Shown: positions 15,238-23,851, counted from the stretch's first letter. The stretch: 64,000 nucleotides of DNA from Marinobacter lipolyticus SM19 (GCF_000397065.2 NZ_KE007325.1:460495-524494); one strand, 5' to 3'. A program made the numbers and translations. Notes: generated from the letters alone by a model not told the origin.

Positions 15238-15858
15238 TCAGGACGCCTTTTTAACCGCCGGAGCAGCAGATTGCCTTTCCAGCAGGGTGATAATCCGGCG
15301 CGCCATATCTGGCAGACGTTCACTGTGGTCCATGGCGGCCGACCGCAGCATCTGGAACGCGCTGTCTTCGTCGCAATTCTCGTGTTTCATGATCAGGCCC
15401 TTGGCTTTCTCGATGTACTTACGGTCCTCGAGGGCACCACGGGTTTCTGCCAGTTCCGTCCGCAGGGCCTGGAAGGATTCGAACTGGGCAATGGCGGAAT
15501 CGATAATTGAGCGGACGCTCTGGGGCTTGATGCCGTCGACCACATAGGCGCTGACGCCGGCGCGGACCGCAGCCTGAATGGTGGCGCGATCCCCGGGCTC
15601 GTCCGCGGAAAAGACAATGGGCCGTGGCGCATGGTCGTTCAACGTACTCATGTTTTCCAGGGTGTCGCGATCCGGAGAGTCCATATCGATGATCACCATG
15701 TCCGGTTGATCACGGGCGACTGCTGCCGTCAGTCCGGTGGCGTCGGGGCGCTGGCGAATGACTTCATGGCCGCTGTGGGTCAGGGCTGCGCATACCTTGC
15801 TGGCGCGCTCGGGATTGTTGTCGATCAGTAGAATTCGCAAAGACTCTGATGACTGCAT
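15238..15858 (-). CDS. nasT: ANTAR-domain antitermination regulator of nitrate assimilation
   Basis: A 206-residue regulator: an N-terminal response-regulator-like receiver (LRILLIDNNPERASKV; MVIIDMDSPD with the Asp in place) and a C-terminal ANTAR RNA-binding domain (about residues 135-195, LEDRKYIEKAKGLIMKH through AFQMLRSAAMDHSERLPDMARRI). ANTAR proteins bind paired hexaloop hairpins in leader RNA and prevent termination. Three suitable leaders are present beside it (10271, 13789 and 16211). The ATG at 15858 is preceded by GAGGAAACG; the longer upstream frame lacks family similarity. Forms a nasT-nasS unit. Confidence 0.95.
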   Translation of the reverse strand: MQSSESLRILLIDNNPERASKVCAALTHSGHEVIRQRPDATGLTAAVARDQPDMVIIDMDSPDRDTLENMSTLNDHAPRPIVFSADEPGDRATIQAAVRAGVSAYVVDGIKPQSVRSIIDSAIAQFESFQALRTELAETRGALEDRKYIEKAKGLIMKHENCDEDSAFQMLRSAAMDHSERLPDMARRIITLLERQSAAPAVKKAS

Positions 15859-16156
15859 GACGTTTCCTCGATGTTCACAACGCGGAATGATCGACACCCC
15901 GCAGCATAGCGTTTGGTTTGAGTCCGTTATTGGACGTTCACAACCCGGATATAGCAATTTATCTGCCATGCATGGCGAGTGGCTGGAAAACAGGAAGTTA
16001 GAGCGATTTCTGAGAGCACTGACTGGCTCGGAAGAATGACGCAGTGCCTCTCAGCTGTGCATGAAGATGCGAATGTGCACCACAATGTGGCTGCCGGGAG
16101 CCTTTGAGCCGGCCACTTTTCTGCCAAACCGTTGGTTATCAGGCACTTTGCCGGCC

Positions 16157-16172
16157 TGGCCCCCGATTTGCT
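16157..16172 (+). promoter_or_regulatory. Sigma-54 promoter upstream of nasA
   Basis: TGGCCCCCGATTTGCT matches the -24/-12 consensus TGGCACG-N4-TTGCW, with a perfect TTGCT at -12 and exact spacing; the -24 box has two changes. Predicted transcription start is near 16183, about 28 bases before the leader hairpin. Confidence 0.77.
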
Positions 16173-16210
16173 ACCTACTCTATACAGACAGAGAGTATTG
16201 AACAGGTACA

Positions 16211-16270
16211 GGCAACGAAGCCCATCATGATTCCACTGCCAGCCGGGGGGGAATCATGGCGGGCTTTTTT
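16211..16270 (+). promoter_or_regulatory. ANTAR-type antitermination leader of nasA
   Basis: A strong terminator: AAGCCC at 16218-16223 pairs with GGGCTT at 16261-16266, and CATGATTCC with GGAATCATG inside, followed by a T run. Just before it and sharing the GCC arm, GGC-AACGAA-GCC (16211-16222) presents a hexaloop with A1 and G4. The stem has only three pairs, weaker than in the other two leaders. No convincing P1 hairpin was identified; a TACTCT/AGAGTA stem nearby would begin before the predicted start site. Confidence 0.7.
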
Positions 16271-16296
16271 GTTGGCCTTTCATCAGTGGAGCAGAC

Positions 16297-18969
16297 ATGT
16301 TGGTGCCTCTGAGTGACCAGGAAAACGAGATAAAGACCACTTGCCCCTATTGTGGGGTGGGTTGTGGTGTGGTGGCGTCTGTTGCAGGAACGCCGGAAGT
16401 GGCTGGTGACGAGAGCCATCCTGCGAATGGTGGGCGCCTGTGTGTCAAAGGCGCCAGCCTGGGTGAAACCCTGGGCGACGATGGCCGGCTGCTGACACCG
16501 AAAGTGGCCGGTGCCACCGTAACCTGGCCGGAGGCGATTGATTCGGTTGCCGATGCCATCCGCATGGCGGTCGAGACTCATGGCCCCTCCTCGGTTGCCT
16601 TTTACCTGTCGGGCCAGCTGCTGACTGAAGACTACTACGTGGCCAACAAGCTGGCGAAAGGGTTTATCGGGACCCCGAATGTGGACACCAATTCCCGGCT
16701 TTGCATGTCATCGGCGGTGGCGGCCCACAAAAGGGCCTTTGGCGGCGACCTGGTTCCCGGGTGTTATGAGGATCTGGAACTGGCGGACCTGCTGGTCCTT
16801 ACCGGCAGCAACGCGGCCTGGGCCCATCCGGTGCTTTACCAACGTATGAAGGCTTCGGCTCGTCCGGGCAGGAAGGTGGTGGTCATTGACCCACGTCGTA
16901 CTGCTACCAGTGACCTGGCGGATCTCCATCTGGCCCTGAAACCGGGAACCGACACCCTGCTGTTCAACGGACTGCTGGTCTGGCTGGTGGCATCCGGGGC
17001 GATCGATGAGGCATTTGTTGCCGACCATTGCAGCGGGTTTGAAGAGACGTTGGCGGAAGCAACAGCGGCGGCACCCACTCTGGAATTCGTTGCTGAGGCC
17101 TGCGACCTGGCCCGGGATGAAGTAGAGGCCTTCTATCGCTGGTTCGCCGAAGAGGAGCGGACAGTGACTGCGTTCTCCCAGGGCGTCAATCAGTCCGTTG
17201 CCGGCACAGACAAGTGCAACGCCATCATCAATTGTCACCTGGCTACCGGCCGTATTGGCAAACCCGGGGCCTGCCCGTTTTCCCTGACCGGCCAGCCCAA
17301 CGCCATGGGCGGTCGCGAAGTCGGCGGCCTTGCGAACACTCTTGCCGCCCACATGGACTACGATACGCCGGGCGCAAAGGAGCGTGTCGCCCGCTTCTGG
17401 CAATGCGACGAAGTGGCCGATGGGCCAGGGCTCAAGGCGGTTGAGCTGTTCGATGCGGTCGAGCGGGGCGAGATCAAGGTGTTGTGGGTGCTGGCCACCA
17501 ACCCGGCGGTGAGTCTTCCAGAGTCCGGCCGGGTCCGTAGGGCGCTGGAACAGTGCCCGACAGTGATTGTGTCCGACTGCATCCGCCACACGGATACCAC
17601 AGATTACGCCAACATCCTGTTGCCTGCTGCGGGGTGGGGAGAAAAAGATGGCACGGTGACCAACTCCGAACGTCGAATTTCGCGCCAGCGCCGGTTCCTG
17701 CCCCAGGCGGGAGAGGCGAAGCCGGACTGGTGGATTCTTTCCGCCGTGGCGGGGCGTCTGGGTCATCGGGCATGTTTCGACTATAGCGGCCCTGCGGATA
17801 TCTTTCGCGAGCACGCGGCGCTCTCCGGCTACGAGAATGACGGCAGCCGGACCTTTGATATCTCCGGTCTCGCGAACCTGAGCGATAGCGCCTACAACTC
17901 ACTACAACCAACCCAATGGCCGGTGCGGGAAGGTCCGCATAATACGACCTCGAGATTGTTTACCGACGGTTGTTTTGCCACCACCGATGGACGCGCCCGA
18001 CTGGTGCCGGTCAAGACCCGGTTGCCGGAAGTACAGCCTGATGGCAAATTCCCGATGATTATCAATACCGGGCGAATTCGTGACCAGTGGCACACCATGA
18101 CCCGCACGGCGCGGGCATCCCGCCTGCTGGCTCACCGCTCTGAACCTTTTGTGGATGTCCATCCCAGGGATGCGGAAGCATTGGGTGTGGAGGCGAATGG
18201 GCTGGCCACACTGGAGGGCGATCAGGGGCAGTTTGTTGGCAGGGTTCATATCAACCCGGGCCAACGGCAGGGCGAGGTTTTCGTGCCGATTCACTGGAAT
18301 CGACAGTTTACCGGAGAGGGGGTCGCCACTGCCCTGACCCGAAGTATTACCGATCCGCTTTCCGGTCAGCCCGAAGCCAAGCATGGACGGGGCAGGCTGA
18401 CCCGCTGGCCCGCACGCTGGCATGGCCGGTTGCTGGTGCGCAAAAACAGGCCCCGGCGCTGGCGGGCTGATTATTGGGCAATGCAGCCCATGGACGCCTG
18501 TGATAGCTGGTGGCTGGCTGGGCGCACCAACGTGGACTGGCCGGCCATGGTTCAGGAGTGGCTGGGCGGGCAACCACAATTGGTCATGCAGGATCAGCGT
18601 CAAGGCCGGTTCCGGGCTGCCCGATTGTCACACGGCACACTGGAGGCGGTGCTGATGGTGGAGCGGGACCCCGCGCTCTTGCCTGCCGTGGACTGGCTTG
18701 CGGACTGTTTTACGATGGAGGAACTGGACGAAGCCACCCGTCGTTGCCTGCTGGCGGCCCGCTCGGTCGATACCGAGGATATCGGTGCACTGGTATGCAG
18801 CTGTTACCAGGTCGGGGAAAAGCAGATATGCCGGGCTATCGAGGAAGGTGCCAACAGCGTTGAGCTGTTGGGTGAGCAACTGCAGTGCGGTACTGGCTGT
18901 GGCTCTTGTATACCGGAATTGACCGGGTTGGTTGAGCAACAGGTCGCAGAGGTTAACTGTTCGGTGTGA
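16297..18969 (+). CDS. nasA: Assimilatory nitrate reductase catalytic subunit
   Basis: An 890-residue cytoplasmic molybdopterin enzyme reducing nitrate to nitrite. The N-terminal [4Fe-4S] site uses Cys16, Cys19, Cys23 and Cys49 (TTCPYCGVGCGV and GGRLCVKG). The molybdopterin domain follows, with RLCMSSAVAAHKRAFG near residue 130-145 likely supplying the Mo-ligating Cys. The molydopterin dinucleotide-binding domain is near residue 580-690 (IINTGRIRDQWHTMTRT). A C-terminal BFD-like [2Fe-2S] domain (ALVCSCYQVGEKQIC and CGTGCGSCIPEL) takes electrons from a reductase. ATG at 16297 has TGGAG 7 bases upstream. It is transcribed away from nasTS and overlaps the convergent SprT-like gene by 17 bases. 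Confidence 0.96.
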   Translation: MLVPLSDQENEIKTTCPYCGVGCGVVASVAGTPEVAGDESHPANGGRLCVKGASLGETLGDDGRLLTPKVAGATVTWPEAIDSVADAIRMAVETHGPSSVAFYLSGQLLTEDYYVANKLAKGFIGTPNVDTNSRLCMSSAVAAHKRAFGGDLVPGCYEDLELADLLVLTGSNAAWAHPVLYQRMKASARPGRKVVVIDPRRTATSDLADLHLALKPGTDTLLFNGLLVWLVASGAIDEAFVADHCSGFEETLAEATAAAPTLEFVAEACDLARDEVEAFYRWFAEEERTVTAFSQGVNQSVAGTDKCNAIINCHLATGRIGKPGACPFSLTGQPNAMGGREVGGLANTLAAHMDYDTPGAKERVARFWQCDEVADGPGLKAVELFDAVERGEIKVLWVLATNPAVSLPESGRVRRALEQCPTVIVSDCIRHTDTTDYANILLPAAGWGEKDGTVTNSERRISRQRRFLPQAGEAKPDWWILSAVAGRLGHRACFDYSGPADIFREHAALSGYENDGSRTFDISGLANLSDSAYNSLQPTQWPVREGPHNTTSRLFTDGCFATTDGRARLVPVKTRLPEVQPDGKFPMIINTGRIRDQWHTMTRTARASRLLAHRSEPFVDVHPRDAEALGVEANGLATLEGDQGQFVGRVHINPGQRQGEVFVPIHWNRQFTGEGVATALTRSITDPLSGQPEAKHGRGRLTRWPARWHGRLLVRKNRPRRWRADYWAMQPMDACDSWWLAGRTNVDWPAMVQEWLGGQPQLVMQDQRQGRFRAARLSHGTLEAVLMVERDPALLPAVDWLADCFTMEELDEATRRCLLAARSVDTEDIGALVCSCYQVGEKQICRAIEEGANSVELLGEQLQCGTGCGSCIPELTGLVEQQVAEVNCSV

Positions 18970-19654
18970 CCAGCAATGACACCGGCACCCGATAGCGAAG
19001 TCCCCGCGAAGGGCCCGTGCCTGCGACAGTACAGGTCTTCCGGTTCACCCGAATGATCTTGCCTTGGTGCTGGGTTTGGCCATGGCCAAAACGGACGGCA
19101 TCCCCTACCTGCCAGTCGGCTGCCAGCTGTTGGGGCTGAACGATCTCGAACGGCTCGTGAGGCAGCGCAAGTCCATGCTGCCGGGCCAGCCCGGTCAGGT
19201 AATCCCTCGCTGCCCTCGCACCCCCGCTTTCATGAAGCTGATCGAGAATCTCGTAGAAATGGTGGTTGTGTACTGATCCATGAAAGCGTTTGCCCGCGCT
19301 GTGTTGCAGCAGGTGGGCAAATTCATGGCAACAGGTGTGAGCCAGCAGGTTGAGCGTTGTCAGTTCACCACCGAAATACTCCCGTTGCAGGATTTCCCGG
19401 CTGGAGAGCCAGCCCATGGCGGTCTCGGCCTGCTGTTTGGCCATAATCATGCGAACACCATAAGTGATCTGATGTTGCCTGGTGCGGGGATCGTAACGGT
19501 GGTAAGTGGCCTGGCCGGAGCCGACCCGGCACTGCAGCGAACCTCCGGAGCTACGCCCCCTGATCCAGCTGGCGGCTGGTTGCCACAGCAATTCTTCGGT
19601 GACCGAACACATCAGTTTGCCCAGGCCAACAGCGTTATTTCTGGAGATGGTCAT
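18953..19654 (-). CDS. SprT-like zinc metallopeptidase-fold protein
   Basis: A 233-residue protein with a zincin motif HEFAH (CHEFAHLLQHSAG) near residue 110, and a later HNHHFYEILDQL stretch that could give the third ligand, as in SprT/Spartan-like proteins. The C-terminal roughly 60 residues (WQVGDAVRFGHG and GKIIRVNRKTCTV) look like a small KOW/SH3-type beta barrel. Substrate and role are unknown. The start is probably the ATG at 19654; a TTG at 19663 is possible, and neither has a strong ribosome site. Convergent with nasA. SprT-family assignment rests on the motif order, not on overall similarity. Confidence 0.72.
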   Translation of the reverse strand: MTISRNNAVGLGKLMCSVTEELLWQPAASWIRGRSSGGSLQCRVGSGQATYHRYDPRTRQHQITYGVRMIMAKQQAETAMGWLSSREILQREYFGGELTTLNLLAHTCCHEFAHLLQHSAGKRFHGSVHNHHFYEILDQLHESGGARAARDYLTGLARQHGLALPHEPFEIVQPQQLAADWQVGDAVRFGHGQTQHQGKIIRVNRKTCTVAGTGPSRGLRYRVPVSLLVTPNS

Positions 19655-19727
19655 CGTGAGCAAACCTGAATGTTCGTTTTCCTTCGATGGGTGATCTTAA
19701 GGTTACCACCGTCCATGCTGCGCGAGA

Positions 19728-19757
19728 AAGCGGAAGCCTCAGACGAAGCTGCCGCTT
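19728..19757 (-). terminator. Hairpin downstream of the lipoprotein gene, probable terminator
   Basis: On the minus strand AAGCGG-C-AGC pairs with GCT-T-CCGCTT, followed by TCTC. It lies after the lipoprotein gene and before the SprT-like gene on the same strand. The T tract is poor. Confidence 0.45.
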
Positions 19758-19763
19758 GAAGCA

Positions 19764-19835
19764 CCTCCCGGAGAATCAGACAAACTGTCACCAGATATAA
19801 ATAAGTGGTGACAGTTTGTCTGATTCTCCGGGAGG
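19764..19835. repeat. Perfect 30-bp inverted repeat
   Basis: Arms at 19764-19793 and 19806-19835 are exact reverse complements over 30 bases, with a 12-base AT-rich centre. The inner end of the right arm reads TGGTGACAGTTTGTCTGATT. It resembles REP-like palindromes mobilised by RAYT transposases, but no transposase is present and only this copy was noticed in the window. The loop carries no T tract, so a terminator role is unlikely. Confidence 0.85.
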
Positions 19836-19888
19836 GCGTTCAGTGAAGGTATCGAGCAGGCCGAGGTAGTTGGCATCACGCTGCAGGT

Positions 19889-20335
19889 CTATCGGATAGA
19901 AATTGATGACAGCAGCTCATCGAAGAAATCATCTCTTACACTGATCGTTATCCAAAACTCGTCGTACTTGGCGACTGCAATAAAGGCAGTGGTAAAACCG
20001 CGAACTGAAGACGCAAAACCATAGGCGCCTTTAGGTAACGACAACTCTATAGCTGCGCCAGAACTTCTTTGGTTTTCAATGAATCCCTGTTTAACTTCTT
20101 TGGTGGCCGTACCGGACTGGGGGGCGGTGACTACGGTCGTTATGATTCCAACCAGTTCTGAATCCTTCCAAAGTAACGTTTCGGATGATTGAAGTTCGAC
20201 AACATCAAACTGGCCGCTGTCGATACTGAAGCTGACATTTGTGGTGGTGCGAAACTCTATGGGTTGCTTGATTAACGGGGTGCAGCCAGAAACAAATGCG
20301 ACCATTAATAACATCAGCGAGGCGATACGCTTCAT
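19889..20335 (-). CDS. Putative lipoprotein of unknown function
   Basis: A 148-residue protein with a lipoprotein signal: MKRIASLMLLMVAFVSGC, with Cys18 as the expected lipidation site. The mature part has no recognised domain. It is beta-rich in appearance (SFSIDSGQFDVVELQSSETLLW) and contains KQGFIENQRSSGAAIELSLPKGAYGF. Base composition is visibly lower in GC than neighbouring genes, suggesting acquisition. The ATG at 20335 is favoured because GGGA lies about 9 bases upstream; the ATG at 20344 abuts that site. It follows the 115-residue unknown by 15 bases, both downstream of hcp, so an accessory or protective role linked to Hcp is conceivable but unproved. Confidence 0.75.
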   Translation of the reverse strand: MKRIASLMLLMVAFVSGCTPLIKQPIEFRTTTNVSFSIDSGQFDVVELQSSETLLWKDSELVGIITTVVTAPQSGTATKEVKQGFIENQRSSGAAIELSLPKGAYGFASSVRGFTTAFIAVAKYDEFWITISVRDDFFDELLSSISIR

Positions 20336-20350
20336 TACAGACATTCCCTA

Positions 20351-20698
20351 TCAATTGAGCGAGTCAAGGATAACAGGTTTGAATTGCGCCGCACGAAATC
20401 GTTTACACATTAAGTTGACTCTTACATTGCCTGTTAGGAAGGGTTCGCCGGATTTCCGAATAACTCGTAAAGCCCATTTCCTGAGTTTGGTTGCGGGCAT
20501 CAGTACGTCTTGAGGGCTTGGTACCGCATGGATCCAAGTGCTGCAATCCGAAGTTTCAGCTAGCAAATGTACAATCAGAATGACCGTTTCGTCTGTAATC
20601 GTAGAGCTTCTGAATTTTCGAGCATGGCCTTTTCCGTAGAAAACGCTGATGATCGATTGAATGATATCGACATCGCTCTCTGTTAAAGAATCGTCCAC
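20351..20698 (-). CDS. Hypothetical protein downstream of hcp
   Basis: A 115-residue protein that I do not recognise. It has no signal peptide or membrane segment. It begins with an acidic helix (MDDSLTESDVDIIQSIISVFYGKGHARKF) and ends basic, with KLRKWALRVIRKSGEPF and CKRFRAAQFKPV. Base composition is lower in GC than the surroundings. It lies 88 bases after hcp, separated by a hairpin at 20723-20764, and 15 bases before a lipoprotein gene on the same strand. Position alone makes it a candidate Hcp-associated cargo or adaptor; nothing in the sequence demonstrates toxicity. Confidence 0.65.
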   Translation of the reverse strand: MDDSLTESDVDIIQSIISVFYGKGHARKFRSSTITDETVILIVHLLAETSDCSTWIHAVPSPQDVLMPATKLRKWALRVIRKSGEPFLTGNVRVNLMCKRFRAAQFKPVILDSLN

Positions 20699-20722
20699 GT
20701 TACTTCATCCTTGAAGTTATAG

Positions 20723-20764
20723 AAGCAGCACGCTGGAACACTACCTGTTTCCAACGTGCTGCTT
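20723..20764 (-). terminator. Hairpin between hcp and downstream unknown genes
   Basis: AAGCAGCACG pairs with CGTGCTGCTT, extended inward by a further TGGAA/TTCCA-type stem with one wobble. It is immediately downstream of hcp on the minus strand. The T tract is short, so it may only partly terminate and could reduce expression of the next two genes relative to hcp. Confidence 0.6.
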
Positions 20765-20786
20765 TAGTTGTTAATGAGGTGCCAAA

Positions 20787-21305
20787 TTACGCCTCAATCG
20801 GCGAACGCCAGTCGTCCGCACCGGAAGTGCCGGCGACAGCGTGTTCCCAGGTCACTTTACGGTAGGACAGGGAAGCGGTTACCAGCTGGGTGAAGTCAGC
20901 GCTAGCGGCGTCCTGGCAGTGCGGCATGTTGCACTGGATGTCGATGATGGTGGCATCTTCCAGGATGGTGGAGAAGAAGTGCTCCTGTTTGCCCTCAACG
21001 GAGGTGCGGTACCACTTCAGCTCTACCTTCGGCAGCATTTCACCGGAAGCCAGGGCGTTGTACATCAGCGGGGTGGCCTTGTTCAGTGCAGAGGTGAACT
21101 TGAACGGCTTGTGGACGCGCTGACCGGAAGGCTGACCAGACTGTGGGTCGGTCGGAACGGTGACAACGTGGCTGAATTCCTGAACCAGCACTTCGTCTTC
21201 GTGCCCTTCCACGTAGATGTTGCCTACGGAGTCGGAAGTGAATGCGCCGGCAGTGATGTTGCCCTGGGTTTGGCCTTCGATGCTGATATAACAAGGAGTT
21301 GGCAT
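20787..21305 (-). CDS. hcp: Type VI secretion tube protein Hcp (orphan)
   Basis: A 172-residue Hcp. Hcp rings stack into the inner tube of the type VI secretion system and also carry small effectors. Typical features: the start MPTPCYISIEGQTQGNITAGAF, VGNIYVEGHEDEVLVQEFSH, HKPFKFTSALNKATPLMYNALASGE and a C-terminal SYRKVTWEH. The ATG at 21305 is chosen: GGAG is 7 bases upstream, and the protein then starts exactly where Hcp proteins do. No other T6SS gene is in the window, so this is an orphan hcp of the kind that often sits with effector genes. Two unknown genes follow on the same strand. Confidence 0.95.
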   Translation of the reverse strand: MPTPCYISIEGQTQGNITAGAFTSDSVGNIYVEGHEDEVLVQEFSHVVTVPTDPQSGQPSGQRVHKPFKFTSALNKATPLMYNALASGEMLPKVELKWYRTSVEGKQEHFFSTILEDATIIDIQCNMPHCQDAASADFTQLVTASLSYRKVTWEHAVAGTSGADDWRSPIEA

Positions 21306-21488
21306 AGTCATGCTCCATGACGTGTGAATGAATAAATGTCCCCGGGTTCTTCCCTGGACGGTCAGTGTCATAACAAGAGCTGTGCCAGAACTGAAAATAC
21401 CTATAAAAACAGCAGTCTGAGGATTTTTAGAGGGTCATTGACGAGTGGCTGGGCAAGCGCTTGCTTCCGGTCGGGCGAGGGATTGCTG

Positions 21489-21510
21489 GCCGGGCAATAA
21501 GTTGCCCGGC
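21489..21510 (-). terminator. Terminator of the exbB-exbD-exbD-tonB operon
   Basis: GCCGGGCAA and TTGCCCGGC form a perfect 9-bp stem with a 4-base loop, immediately beyond the tonB stop on the minus strand. There is no long T tract. Confidence 0.6.
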
Positions 21511-21511
21511 T

Positions 21512-22230
<719 letters not shown>

Positions 22231-22231
<1 letters not shown>

Positions 22232-22641
22232 TACTGCGTGGGCTCCGTCAGCAGAATGACATCGGTGTAGCCGTTGTCCTCCAGTAACCGGAGTAGATCC
22301 TCCAGATCTGACATGGGTACGTCTTCGCCGGCGGCAATCTTCAGGGGTGTGGATTCGTCCGGAGCGGGAAGCCGGGTGGGCAGGGCTTCCCTGGAGATGG
22401 TTTCACCGTCGATGTGCCACCCCTTGTCCACGGAGATCATGAGATCCGCGTGGGGTGCTTGCCGGCCTTCGGCCCGGGTAGCGGCCGGAAGATCCGGTAA
22501 GGGAGTATCCGCCAGTTGTCCGGCCACGATAAAGAACAGCAGCAGCAGGAACACCAGATTGATCAGTGGCAGTAGAGAGTCTTCCACACGCTCCATCAGG
22601 GTCTTGCCGGACGTCGCCGGAGGTGGAACCAGCTCGATCAC
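22231..22641 (-). CDS. exbD: ExbD-type biopolymer transport protein (second copy)
   Basis: A 136-residue inner-membrane protein with a short cytoplasmic start, one helix (LLPLINLVFLLLLFFIVAG) and a periplasmic domain, as in ExbD/TolR. The conserved helix acid used in proton conduction is not obvious here: the helix reads PLINLVF where ExbD normally has PLIDVVF, as in the upstream copy. This paralogue may therefore be non-conducting and structural. The start is GTG overlapping the upstream exbD stop (GTGA). It sits between exbD copy one and tonB. Confidence 0.88.
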
Positions 22642-23039
22642 AGGCGGCTCCCGGACACCGGTGTCCGTTTCCAGTGTGCGGTAATTCCCCGATCCTTAAG
22701 GCTGCTCAGGGTCTGGGTGAAGTGATTGAGGCCGGTTTCCGGTGCGGTACTGACATTCACCTCCCGGACCCCGCTCGCGTGTAAAGCGGGCAAGACGTCT
22801 GGCAGGGTGAAGGTTTGATCTTTCCATTCCAGACGCCCGTCGGTCATGACCCGGAGTTCCGGGATCGGTTCACCGGTGGTGGGGCTGGTGTTACCCGTCT
22901 GATTGGACAGCTCCAGGAAATCTACCGGCAGCAGCCGGCTGGTGAGCATGAAGAACACCAGCAGGATAAATACGACGTCGATCAGCGGTGTGATGCGGAT
23001 CGGGATCGGGCGGCGCGGCCTCGGATCAACCAGTTGCAT
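22638..23039 (-). CDS. exbD: ExbD-type biopolymer transport protein (first copy)
   Basis: A 133-residue ExbD/TolR family protein. MQLVDPRPRRPIPIRITP leads into the helix LIDVVFILLVFFMLTS, which contains the conserved Asp needed for proton coupling. The remaining hundred residues are the periplasmic domain. The ATG at 23039 is chosen because the longer frame to 23246 lies entirely over exbB and reads as shadow sequence. The start overlaps the exbB end by 14 bases and the stop overlaps the next exbD by 4, so the four genes are tightly coupled. Confidence 0.93.
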   Translation of the reverse strand: MQLVDPRPRRPIPIRITPLIDVVFILLVFFMLTSRLLPVDFLELSNQTGNTSPTTGEPIPELRVMTDGRLEWKDQTFTLPDVLPALHASGVREVNVSTAPETGLNHFTQTLSSLKDRGITAHWKRTPVSGSRL

Positions 23040-23823
23040 GGACGAGATGACTCCGGGACTCGGTGGCGACTTCACGGACGGGGCGTGCAGCGGCACTGGC
23101 TGCAGGCTCCGGAGCCTCGTCAGCTGCGGAGTAAATCGTTTCTTGTTGACTGTTCGGGTCGACGGCAAGAACGCTGACCAGGGCGCCGTTGACGGTTTTG
23201 TGTATCCGGCGCAGGCGGAATTCGATCCAGGCTGCCAGGGCGGCAAAGGGAATGGCCACCACCAGGCCGGCCGCCGTGGTGGTCAGTGCTTCGTAAATGC
23301 CGCCACTGAGCTGACTGGCGTTGGCCCGACCTTCGGTTGCAGCCATGGCGCTGAAAGCTTCCATCATGCCGAGCACTGTGCCCAGAAGGCCCAGCAGTGG
23401 GGCCAGGGCGGCAATCACTTCAATGATTTTCAGTGGTGCCTCGAACGGTTCCAGGGATTGCTGCGCATCCCGCGCCGCGGTTTCCCGGACCTGTTGCGGA
23501 CTGCGGCCGGCCAACTGGTTTTCCATGGTGTCTGCCAGCAAGTGGTGCAGGGGGTTGAGCCGCGACCAGAAAGTGGCCTGGTGGCGTAGCCGTTGCGGGG
23601 CCTGATCGGACAGGTTTTCTTGCCAAAAGGTAATCGCGTTTTTAAGTTTCCCGGTCAAACGAGGGGCGTAAAAGGCACCAAAAAGCATCAGATAGACAAA
23701 AGTCACTGCCCCTGCAATGGCCAGTGCAAGCAAAACCACCATCACGGGTCCGCCCATGTCTATCAGCTGACTGAGCGGTGTTGCCAGGGATTGCGGGGCG
23801 TTGGCAAGGGGAACTTCGGACAT
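23026..23823 (-). CDS. exbB: ExbB/TolQ/MotA-type proton channel protein
   Basis: A 265-residue inner-membrane protein. The first helix is near residues 26-50 (GGPVMVVLLALAIAGAVTFVYLMLF). A cytoplasmic stretch follows, then two further helices in the MotA_ExbB domain: AALAPLLGLLGTVLGMMEAF, and GGIYEALTTTAAGLVVAIPFAALAAW, the conserved Thr/Gly-rich helix. The C-terminal tail is hydrophilic and low-complexity (DEAPEPAASAAARP). The ATG is preceded by GAGG. First gene of exbB-exbD-exbD-tonB, with a Fur-box-like site about 30 bases upstream. Confidence 0.95.
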   Translation of the reverse strand: MSEVPLANAPQSLATPLSQLIDMGGPVMVVLLALAIAGAVTFVYLMLFGAFYAPRLTGKLKNAITFWQENLSDQAPQRLRHQATFWSRLNPLHHLLADTMENQLAGRSPQQVRETAARDAQQSLEPFEAPLKIIEVIAALAPLLGLLGTVLGMMEAFSAMAATEGRANASQLSGGIYEALTTTAAGLVVAIPFAALAAWIEFRLRRIHKTVNGALVSVLAVDPNSQQETIYSAADEAPEPAASAAARPVREVATESRSHLVHATG

Positions 23824-23851
23824 GGTTTTGCCTCGAGACGAATAAATAGAT

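Larger units (their letters stand above)
15859..16296. other. Divergent nasT / nasA intergenic region (438 bp)
   Basis: The only gap over 300 bp. Its right half holds the sigma-54 promoter and antitermination leader of nasA (listed separately). The left half (15859-16156) should contain the promoter of nasTS on the minus strand; no clear -35/-10 or operator was recognised there. Short frames in it have no coding character. Confidence 0.7.

Noticed and set aside
16708..17814. A 368-residue minus-strand frame opposite nasA
   Set aside because: Shadow of nasA; no ribosome site or domain.
19836..19905. Minus-strand frame that runs through the 30-bp inverted repeat and ends after LSPLIYIW
   Set aside because: It overlaps the end of the lipoprotein gene, has no start or ribosome site and no recognisable domain. 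It could be a remnant, but there is not enough evidence.
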